Of a stretch of DNA of 64,000 nt, positions 24,301 through 34,500 are shown piece after piece (positions within the stretch are counted from its first letter, which is position 1; each line of letters starts with the position of its first letter). The position numbers and the translations under genes were made by a program. The DNA is from Pisaster brevispinus. Lineage: Eukaryota > Echinodermata > Asteroidea > Forcipulatida > Asteriidae. The stretch is taken from the NCBI GenBank assembly GCA_023634235.1, contig JAMKCF010000003.1:11874742-11938741 (forward strand). Reading direction: 5' to 3'. The notes beneath the pieces are model-generated. The model did not search any database. It saw only the letters and a list, made by a program, of their open reading frames with translations, and was not told where the DNA came from.

Positions 24301-26199
24301 GTCCCTTTTTCCAGATTGCAAATGTTGGCTGGTATGCAAACGTTGTAATTGCATGGGTCTGTATTTGCAGTTTTTCAAGTTCAAGCTACAGTATAAAACG
24401 AAGAGAACACCAACCCACGTCTCTTGCTCTATCCAAAATATTTTACAGATTGCAAGATTATTTCTACAAGTTGTTAAGAGAATTTGTCTTTTAACTTCTT
24501 TATGAGCAGATCCAATATTGAAAAGCTCGCCCATGGTCTGGAGTTATCCAAGCGCCAGTTTCGTGCCACTGTCAACCAGGTCCAGTCACTACTGGACATG
24601 AGTCAAGTTATCTCGGCCGGCTCCTTCCTCTATGCTTTCATCCCAGAAGGAACCCCTGATGTCAAATACTTTTCTATGCCAAACTGTCTTGGGATGCTTG
24701 CTAGGTTCACACTTGAGGCCTATGTTAAAATGGTAAGTAACAGTTAGACGTCTACCAAGTACTTCAAAAGTCTCTTTCTACTGTTGTCAGGAAAGCAGTT
24801 AAAAGGAACATGTATCCAATCCTGAAAACGTAGTACGAGCTAAAACTCAAAGGAATTTGCCCATTTAGAGTTTGAAACAAATGAACGAGGACCACTTTGA
24901 AGTGGACCCAAATGACTGATTGATAGAGGTCCAAAAATGCAAGTTTGTCCTCCGTCTTTTCCAGAAAAACAATGTGTATAATAATTGTTTGTGTTGCTCT
25001 TTGTTTCTGTTCGTTCCAGTCAAAGAACAGGAAAGCTAGAACGCTTCCACTTGTGATGACTGCACCTCTGAACCTGGAGACTGGAACGCTGTTGGTTGTT
25101 GGAATCCCACCACTCCCTGAGCTGGAACAAAGCTCAAGAAAGTAAGTCGTATAACCGTATCTTTATTATTGACCTGTATTGACCTCCTGCACTGATGTCA
25201 CACATGGCTTCTGTCTTTTGTGGTCTGCGGTTTTGGGAGTCCAATTGCATGTAAAGATATTGTGAGTGTGTAAAGGCTAAAATGTTCACAACACAAGTCA
25301 ACACATATGTATGAAACCGACTCCCCAAAATGGCACCAGACTCATTATTTTTTCCAGCCTCCGTTAGTTTACATTACATGAATGAAAATTACAAAAGGAC
25401 AGCTGCTACTCAAGCAAGGTCTATGGCAAAAGTTATGAGACATTTTTGTTATACCAATCATAATTTGTTTTTGCTTTCCAGTTTCTTTGGAAGAGCTTTC
25501 GAGCAAGCTGGACAAAAGACAGGCTCAAGGATTCTCCATGACAAGTTTGACTCATCAGGTAAGAAGAAACACCTCTGGGTTTGAAAGTTCTTTCTTTAAT
25601 CTAACCTTAATATCGTAACTACTCAACAACACATACCATGAAACTAAAGAAAGCATGTGAAACCAAACTTACATAACATTATAAATACTAAACGATTATA
25701 AACAAAGTTGTTAAAAACAGGCAAATGCAAAATAACATTCTGTTGTTTATGCCAACAGAGCTAGAGAAAATGGCAATAACACTATAAATATATTGAAATT
25801 ATATGGAGTACAATATACTAAATTTTCCCCAACCTGAGTTACAACCTGAGGGCACAAGTGCAACAAAATTTTTATAACTTTTAAATAATATTAAATACAA
25901 ACTAAACATTGCCTACACATATATCTGGAATATAATGGAAAAGTTAAATTAAAGTAGATTTTGAGCCATCTTTGAAAATAACTACACCAGGCTGCACATG
26001 TATTTTGAGATCTATGGAACTCAAAGTCCTTATTCCTAATTTTATGTGGAAGTTGTATATTTTTGTGAGTGCATGAGACCTTCATGTGTGTATGTTGAAT
26101 AAGTTGTTCTTATTTTGTCTATTTTGATTTGCAGTGATTGAAATGAAGAATGAAGATCGGAGTAAATTCTTTGATGCCCTTATCTCACTGCTGACATAG
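15368..26199 (+). CDS. CDC45: Cell division control protein 45 (CDC45), 18 exons
   Basis: CDC45 joins MCM2-7 and GINS to form the CMG replicative helicase. It is an inactive relative of DHH/RecJ phosphoesterases. Exons: 15368-15418, 16415-16567, 17133-17270, 17593-17658, 18395-18466, 19240-19347, 20208-20269, 20454-20504, 20697-20816, 21372-21443, 22290-22448, 22927-22981, 23425-23475, 23915-23970, 24510-24732, 25020-25141, 25482-25558, 26135-26199. All boundaries are GT-AG and phases join to 566 aa, the human length. The start [12 protein letters not shown] matches the family N-terminus. [15 protein letters not shown] (26-40), FFVCDSHRP, the acidic and basic linker (about 117-180), [19 protein letters not shown] and the end [13 protein letters not shown] are all recognisable. 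The start is chosen by homology. The E2F site upstream suggests S-phase control. Confidence 0.98.
15928..16003. repeat. Hairpin-forming inverted repeat in CDC45 intron 1
   Basis: The left arm at 15928-15964 and right arm at 15973-16003 share AACTATGCGGTTTGTTCCGC / GCGGAACAAACCGCATAGTT plus outer CTCCTAG/CTAGGAG, with an extra 4 bp in the left arm and an 8-nt loop. The outer flanks both contain CCACCAAC as direct repeats. Confidence 0.88.
17070..17118 (+). repeat. Duplicated splice acceptor and exon start of CDC45 exon 3
   Basis: This 49-bp stretch repeats the acceptor and first 13 codons of exon 3 (17123-17171), offset by 53 bp, with about 80 percent identity. It includes TTTGTCACAG and a frame reading [13 protein letters not shown] against [13 protein letters not shown] in the true exon. 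Use of this upstream acceptor would shift the frame and reach a stop inside exon 3. Confidence 0.85.
17756..17914. mobile_element. MITE with TTTCACSAAA ends and AATCCTAA motifs
   Basis: The left end ATTTCACCAAACTCTTCCTA and right end GATTAATCC..GTTTCGTGAAAT are inverted. The interior repeats GATTAATC and CCTAAGTTAGGA in both orientations. Intron 4 of CDC45. No coding capacity. Confidence 0.65.
18547..18613 (+). repeat. Dispersed repeat shared with 59271-59336
   Basis: About 67 bp match a stretch in a RAD54B intron, centred on TGATTTTCTTGAAAGAGGC and CATCACAGAG. Both copies keep an open plus-strand frame with SDFLERG, suggesting a fragment of a once-coding element. It sits in CDC45 intron 5. 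Confidence 0.6.
20858..21039. mobile_element. MITE of the GGGCCCAATTTCAT family
   Basis: Left end GGGCCAAATTCATGGAGCCT and right end GCTCTGTGAAATTGG are inverted. The interior carries the family motif CGGTCAGAAATTTTACATGT..CTGGTAACT, similar to the copy at 63774. It starts 41 bp after CDC45 exon 9. Confidence 0.7.
23813..23890 (-). repeat. Hairpin repeat, GAAAC family
   Basis: On the minus strand GATCAG-AGCGTA-CTGATC forms a 6-bp hairpin immediately followed by GAAAC, and is preceded by CTAATGAAGAC. The same design occurs in both arms at 34279-34474 and in the element at 63721. In CDC45 intron 13. Confidence 0.65.
25190..25340. repeat. Inverted-repeat element with TTTTGGGAGTC motif
   Basis: TTTTGGGAGTC near 25232 and GACTCCCCAAAATGGCACC near 25320 are inverted, with CTCCTGCACTGATGTCACAC at the left. 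Related sequence occurs at 56690-56850 and 59100-59220, in RAD54B introns. In CDC45 intron 16. Confidence 0.5.
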
Positions 26200-28527
26200 G
26201 AATACATGCACGATAATTTCCACATACTGGGTATGTACATAGTCTCCTTCAACATCATTGGTTATTTTAATTGTTTATAGGTAAGGAACAGCTTTGGGTT
26301 CTCAGAAGACTTTTCTGAAGTAACGCATTACAAAACTGATGTATGGATATGCCACTACAATGGAGGCTCAGTTTTTGAGAAAATGTCATAAAACCAAAGT
26401 CAAGTCATACAAATTTCACACAACATTGATGTGCGTACTACTTTGGTTTCAAATGGCGGACTTATTTATGTGTATATAACAAATCATTTTTTCATGGAGC
26501 TTGTGTTTAACAAAAAGTTGTACAAAATACTCTAAAAATAAGCTTGTGGTTGTATATTGTACATAGTGTAAATTATTAAGATGCTTAAACCCATGCCATT
26601 ATGTGAAATATGCTAGCACTAGTGTGATGATATTAGAATGAACTGACCATAAGCTACAAGAAGTGACCGTGTAGCTCTCGGAATAACTAACTTGACCATT
26701 ACATGAGGCAGTGTTATTTTCATTGTAAAGGTGACTTATACTCAAAGAGGTCCTATTATATTTTAGAATGGTCAAGGGAAACACAGGGTTTTGTTTGATT
26801 CACATTGTGCTATGAATTTGAAATTGTTTGTATGAGTTAAACGCAGAGCCCCAACTTGCAAGAAATTTTAAGGATTGTGTGCTGTATACTACCTTGTCCA
26901 TATGCCATGTACAAGTCTGTAATCAATAGATAATGAATGAATTTATTTCAGTTAAAACAATGCCATCCAGGAACACCCACTACTACAGGCCTTGCTGGTA
27001 TGTCACCTGTGGAACAAAATGTCTATTTTATTCCACCAGTGATCTCACAATGAGCCAGGCTTGGTTTTTTTGGGGGTGTTCTCAGGATGAAAAGGGGGTC
27101 TCAGCCGATTTCAAACTTTTAAATGGCATATGGACAGGGTAGTAGGGTACACATCCTTTAACGATAATGTTAGTCTACTCGTATTTTATTAAATTACCCT
27201 TATTTTGAAACTTTGAGTGTTTGAACAATTTGAAACTATTTAACTAAATGTATCTTCAAGGAAGTTCTTGTTATAAATATCTTTAAAAGAAAATAGTCCA
27301 AGACATCAAAATGTGTACAACATGAGCAAACACTAATAAATATATTATCCATCTTCTAAAACAAAAACAACTGTTTATATATTATCTTTGGTATATTAAA
27401 TATAGTAAATTACATTTTGTGATAATTTTAATTTGTATATATAGATTTTCAATAAATAGTTAAATTTCTTTTCATATATTAGTACAGAGTGAGATTATAG
27501 GTAATGCAATGTCATTCATTTGAAACACAACAATAAATACATTAATTTTAGGAATACATTTAGTGTGGCTTTACAAAATATTCCCCCAACAATTATGAAA
27601 GATGGTAAACATCTAAAAGTGATTTACGTCAATTTGTATAATAATGTCATGAATGTAAATAAAGTGTGAAAGATATAAATATTTAGAAAAAAACCCCAAT
27701 TTGAGTCCTTACTTGTTTTATGCGAGGGTCGGTTTGAATCCCAACAGAGTAAATAGTTTGTGGATTTGTGCCCAGCAGCACTAAAAAAGCAATAACAATG
27801 GTTCACAAGGAAGGAGGGGGAAGCAAAGTAATGTTTTATTTTGCCCATTGAAAAACCAAGACTCAAACTCTACCAAGATGAACCCATTAGACAAATACAA
27901 TTTGCATATTAGACTGGCTTGAATTTGGCAACGTGTCTACTTTCTAAATACATGTTTGTCAATTTGGCATATGACACAGTGCACCTCACACATTCACCAC
28001 ACTTGCTTTTTAAATGCAAGTTGTTTGTACCATAGTACCACTTCAATACACGCTTGGCCCCCTATGATACATAAGTTGGTACATACCACACTAACATTCT
28101 CAAAAACAACTTTGACTGTGAGACCAATTGTTTCTGCTGTCAAACAAATCAAAGCTGCCTATTGTTTGTTCCTTTATGAAATGAAACAGACCATAAATTA
28201 TAGATCAATGACTGCAGTCAAGGCATACACAAGTTCAAAGCTGACTTTCCCCCAAAATTGTTTTTCTTTCTTTTGATCAACAAAGAAAGTTTGTCACAAC
28301 TTGAACTTTCTCAAAGGTCATTTTAAGGTGACGTGTTCTGTCGGTCCGAAAATTGGGTCAATTTAGTTGGCACAGAACACTTCAACAGTTAAAGAACAGC
28401 TCCTTAGGAAACAAAGATGCTGTAGCATAGATCTGTATTCTACAAAATTCACATTATAAGAAGAGTAACTGGACTTGATGTGATCTCTAAAATAATCTGA
28501 GGAATGGTGATGGAATTAGGAAGTCTC
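26200..28527. other. Tail-to-tail region between CDC45 and HFM1
   Basis: Holds the 3' UTRs of both genes. Plus-strand AATAAA hexamers near 27332, 27449 and 27656 could end CDC45 transcripts. A minus-strand AATAAA near 27839 could end HFM1. The sequence is very AT-rich with no recognised coding exon. Confidence 0.5.
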
Positions 28528-31500
28528 TTAGAATATTCCTTGGAAGATCTGATCAAACACGGCTTGTGCATCATCAGCAGCTTCGGGTGAACTGCAGGAG
28601 AGATAAGAGAGGATTTGGAAAGTTTCAGCTGTATCTTAAGGGTAAGTGTAGATGGACCATTTAAAACAATTTTTTTCTCATTTCCTTAAACCTGTCATGG
28701 GTTAAGTAGCTCGCCAAGTGGTATTTAAAAAAATGCAGCATGAAAAATGTAATAGAATGAGAAGTTCTAATGAAAGATTGCAGAGAAATAATTTAACAAA
28801 CTTAAACTATTACAAAACTGTTCCTGAGCTAAGTGCACACACAGTATAAAATATAATTTAATGGCAATGTGGATAATTTAATAATCTTGTCCAATTTAAT
28901 GGTACAATAGTTTGCATTTTGTTCTTGTTTGAAATCAGGTAAATTAATATAAAACAAAACTCACTGGTTGGGAGGTTCTGAAGAGAAGAAGTTTCTTGTT
29001 TTCTGTCTTCTCAGAAGTGGACTGCAAACTTGTCTTCTCCACAGTGTGCTTCCACTTTTTGAGGAAGTGGGAGTAGAGTGTAGTCTTGGCTCTGGAGGAG
29101 ACCCAAGTCTCAACTTGGGGGAATGGTTATTTAGTTGTCTTGATGGTGGTGAACCTATGTGATGTGGGCCAGGGGTATCTGACAACCTGGGACTTATCAT
29201 AGACCTCTTCGGAAAACCATCCCCCCGTCTAGCCCCAGACGAAGGTCTCGTTATTGGAGTGGCGGCATCCAATGATTTTGATTGTGAAATTGCATCGGGA
29301 GGATTTTTAGAGACCAGAGATGCAGGTGACATGTGCCCAAAACCTGCTGAGGGTCGGGAAAATGATGTTGGGGAGATCTCTGGCGAGTACATCAACTTCA
29401 TTGAACCAGGCACTACAGCTTCATCTTTGGTTAAATTCTCTTTGGGGAGTGATACAGCTGTCACAGACAAGAGCGGGCTTTGGTTCTTTTGACTTAATAG
29501 AACAGGATGACTACTAGAATTCTTAGAGCCAGGTTTACGTAGAAGCTGAAATCTGTGCCGCTGGGCTGGAGATCGGATATCGGAAGATTGTGAGGAACTC
29601 GTGCTTCCACGGTTCTGCTGGATCGAGGTAGTAGGAAGAGCTTTATTAGAAGAAGTTGATTCAATTGGTTGAATATCTGGAAGTTTGTTTAGATGAGTGA
29701 TTGGGGAATGAAGAGGACTTATATTAGTAAGTTTTGGTTCTGCCATGCTTCTTGGCTGATGTCTTAATTCATCCTGTTCCTTGTGAGAAACTGGAGCAGA
29801 CACGGCCTGGCAGTCTCTCTGAAACTGAAAAATAAGAAAGGAAATATTCTCAATCAAAATACGCCCAACGTTGGTGGTTTGAGGGAAATACTTCTTAATA
29901 TGTTTGTGTGCTGGCTCTAAAAAAGAGCTTGGCCCAATTTCATAATGCTGCTTATCATAGCAATCTGCGCTTAAAGCCTATGATTGTATTTGATGTAAGC
30001 GTTTAATTCTGTGGTAAGCCTCAAACTCTTTTGGAGAAAATGGTGCTTAGCAATTTGTTTTGCAAAGCAAAAATTAACAGGAGACCAGTCACAAAAAAGA
30101 TACATTACGTGGTATTTTGGCTGGTAACATGTTTCTGCTATGCAGGATTTGTGTGTGTGATAAGCATTATTTTGTGCTTGACAGCTTTATGAAATTTGGC
30201 CTAAGTTGTAAACCCCCACAATTTTCTTCAGGAAAAAAAATAAGAACACAATTATTGTTGCGACAACTTAAAAATTAACATCTAATAAACTTCTTTTGGC
30301 ATTGTTTTTTTCATCAGAGCCAACATTTAACACACAAAAGATTACTTTAAAATCATGGGTTAGAAATCAAAATCAATGGACTTAATTTGTATGCTAATGA
30401 TACATTTTTCTGAGCTTATGTTGTGGTACTTTTCCTCTTGCTTACCATTCCCTGTGTAGATCTTGCATTGATAGCTTCCTGTGACTCCACTTGGAGACAG
30501 CTGTTTAGAAACTCTTCATCTGAGCTGGAGTTCATAGTGTATGGATTACTGTCAGGACTCAACTCTTCGTCGGATGAGACGATGAAGGGTTGGTCCTTGT
30601 TGAGATCCACTTGTTGCTCTTGTCTTGATGCTTCAATGTGAAAATGTTCACAGTATTAGGTGATTTTTTTTACTGAATTGTTTAAATACTGCCTTAAATA
30701 AGCAAACTAACGACTTGTAGACTGTTTAAGAACTAAGCTAGACCTAGAATAATCCCACACATGAACATTTGAATTATCTGTTAAAATTCTATGTAAAAGC
30801 AACTGCTAAATAGTGATGTTTTACATACATTTTTAAAACCAGTTTAAACCTTTGATAATGTAATGATGGCAAGTATACCAATGCTCTAAATCTCAAAGAG
30901 AGCTAGTTCTGAAGTTACTGTTAACGAAAGGCAACACATTGAATATACACAGCTTAAAAACACAACAAACTATGTTGAATAGAAAAGAGTTAACAATAAA
31001 TAGATAACACACATATTTAATGCAATAACTGCAGTTATGATGACACATTGTATAGATTTGCAGGGGAAAAGGCAAATGAAACAAAACCATCTTAATTTTG
31101 CACCACAACTACATCAACATCTGAATATACTGGAAATCCGTACAATATTCCAGCTACAACCCGAGAAAAATACATAAATTGGTTGATAATTCTTGAATAC
31201 TACTAATAGTCTTATAAGTTCATGAGAACAATCTTCCAAACTATACCTACCTTTTATCATCTGATGCTGAAAGCCTGGTGAGTTACCAAGGCAAGTCTTA
31301 CTGGTTTCAAGGAGTGTTTTTGTCTCTTCAGTTGTTGTGTATGCAGCGCTCCCGGGTCTAGTTGATGGGGATTTTGTTGTACGTGTGTTGGATGAAGCCG
31401 GACAGGATGTCATAACTGATTTTGCTGTTCTAAATTCATTGGCTCTGCCGCCGCTGTCGGTGTATGGTGCTTGCCTGAAAAATGAAAATTTAAAATACTT

Positions 31501-34500
31501 TTATGTTCCCTATGCATTGGTTGGTGAATTTTAGGATTTTTTCAGCCATAAAGTTGCCGACAATATACTTTTGTGAGTAATCAGACATTTTGGTTGATTT
31601 TGAAGCAATTATACCCCACCAAAAGCAATTAAGTAATGGATTTATTAATGACTGATTCATTTCAGCTTAATATAATTGTATAACAATGCTTGATTTAAGA
31701 CGTTGTTACAGGGTTGTTTACGCTTGTATTATTTATTTCTTTGATTTGGGGTTGAACAAAGAAGAATTGATTTTATTATCGTTATATTTTTAATTACCTT
31801 GCTGCTACTTTGTTACTAGAGGGCCACATTGGAGTGAGCCCCATCGGTGGTGACGAGACAACACTTGTTTCTTTCGTTGGTTGTTTGCTTATAGGAGACT
31901 TCCAAGCAAAGACCTGGCCTCTGCGTCTAACGCTCTCTGATAGTGAACTGCTTGGCTGTGTCACACCTCGATACTGACCATTTGGCTGTAGATGGAGGTT
32001 TGCTGATGCAGATTTGTTGATGTCTGACTGCTGCTGTTGTGGAAAACGATACTGATTTGCTGATGCTTGTTTAAAGGTGGTTGAAACTTGCTGGCGAGGA
32101 CCAGGTTTTTCTTGTCGATACTGGTTGATTGGTGCTGACTTGAAGGTTGCAGTTTGCTGATGTGGATCAAACTGTTGCTGATTTGCTGATGCGTGTTTGA
32201 AGGGGGTTAACACTCGCTGACGTGGTTTGAGCTGGTTTGTGGATGCTGCACTTGCTGCTTCAAGTACGCGAGTGGCTGTCTGCTGTCCAGGTTGGAGTTC
32301 TTGCCGGTTTACTGATGCAGGTTTGAAAATGTCTGAGAGCTGGTGTTGTTGATTTTGTTGCTGTGGATGCTGGTTTGCTGATGCTTGATTGGACAGCTGA
32401 TAATTTGGCATGTCCCAAGACTGCTTGTTAGACTCATTGATAGCTGGAAAAAACATCAAATTTACAATGAAATCAGTTGAGAACTTCATTTAAAAAAAAA
32501 TTATGACTGCATGAGTAAGAAATATTTAAAATTATAATACTTAAATCTGGATGGCCAACATGTTGACAATCGCCGATCTCCAGAGGATCCTACTTACACT
32601 GACTGCTGATGTGGTCAACCTGGGAGCTACTGTCCAAGAAAAAATCTTCTAGGTCTGTATCCGACCAGGACATATCTCCATCCTCAATATTCCTTTTGTC
32701 TACCACCCAGGGCGTCGTTTCTTGAGGGATTGGAAGTGGCATCGTTTCTTGAGGGATTGGAAGTGGATCTGCAAGTAACATAATGAATGTGTCAATTTAA
32801 GATAAAATAAAAGTGGTCATGCATAAGAGCTTTTTAATTTTTTTTACAGAGACCAGTTTGCTTCTGCTTGTATAAACCCCCTTGCACTGAATGTTACATG
32901 TGCCTACTGTCTGCCCATGGTCTGCCATCGAGGACTCGAATTGAATAAGATATGGTGTGCATGTGACTGTGGACAAGTAACCCAAAAAGCTCACAGCACA
33001 GTGGCTCATTTGGTGCTCGACATGGAGAATTCACCTTCATTTCTGACTTCATCATCTGCCTCCTCCATTGTGACCCCCTGACACCTGGTCTGTTGATACA
33101 TATCCAGCATCTCCCATCCCTTAGCAGCTGATTGGGGAGCAGGTGTACTTGGGGTACCCATGAGGCTGGATGTGGACGATGAGCAGGAGGAGGATGGAAC
33201 CGCTGCCTTCGATTGAGGTGTAAAGGAGAATCTATTTAGGTCAACACTGCACGTATTGCTTCCTTGTTTTGCCTGTATCAAAACAAACAAAAGTTTCCCG
33301 TGAAGATGCATTGCATAGAAATGTTATTACATCCAATGTAATGAAACCAGACTGGAACTTCTTCTTGAAGAGATAAGCCTTAACATTCTTCCAAAATCCA
33401 GTATACGTATTATTACACAAAAGTGTACAACGTTTTTCATCTGGGTCAATTTTCATTGCTCTGCTTACTGAAGAATTCTGTGCATATAACGCCCTTTAAA
33501 AGAACACAATTCTATTAGCTGTAGTAAGCACAGAATTCCATGGTAAGCAGAGCCATGAAGCCGGGCGCTGCTGATTTCTTTGTTTTTGGTTTCTTGGCAG
33601 TGCCATTGAAAAATTTAACACATAACGCAGTCTTGCTGTGGCTGAAAATTTCCTGTTGTTTACAAACTGCAGTTGCATGCCTGTTTGCAAGTACTTAAAT
33701 ATTGTTTATCATTGAAGCAAATTCACATTTCTGAGTCAATTTCCATTAGAAAGAACCAAGGAGAGCCAAACCTTCAATCTTTTAACTCTGGGTGTTTGTG
33801 GCAGTACATCCAATTTTGCATGGAGATCACTGAAGTACTGGTCGAGCCGAGACAATCTGGACTGACCGCTGATGGATGACCTCTGACTAGACTTCTCTTC
33901 CTTTGGCTTGGATTGTTTGATGGGTATTCCAACCTTACAGCATTCATGAGCGCAGGAGTCTTTATTAGAACAGCGATGGTTGCAGGGTTTGCGGTCACCA
34001 AACTCTGATAAATCCTCGTCATCAGTACTCGGATCTGACGAGGCAATCAATCACTTTTGTTAAACCATTTTTTGCTGTCTTTTTGTAATGTGCTCATGTC
34101 ATTTATAAAGCGCATTCAATGAGCTTTAGCCTTGGAAAAAGATTACACTTTTCTAGGATTATACAAAATAAACAAATGAACATTAAGGTTGTGAATGGTA
34201 TCAAACTCAGGGAAAGTTGATATGCAGCCATGAAGAGCTAAATCATTATTACTCATAATTCCAAAGCAAAAATTCCTTCATGTGTAAAAACTCTTTGAGG
34301 GAGTGTTGGCTCTGAAAAGAGCCGGTTTGGTCTCGACGTTTCGAACAGTATACTCTGCTCGTCTTCAGGAGAAGAATGTTTCTCCTGAAGACGAGCAGAG
34401 TATACTGTTCGAAACGTCGAGACCAAACCGGCTCTTTTCAGAGCCAACACTCCCTCAAAGAGTTTTTACACATGGTTGTACCCGCAAGTTTACTATTTAT

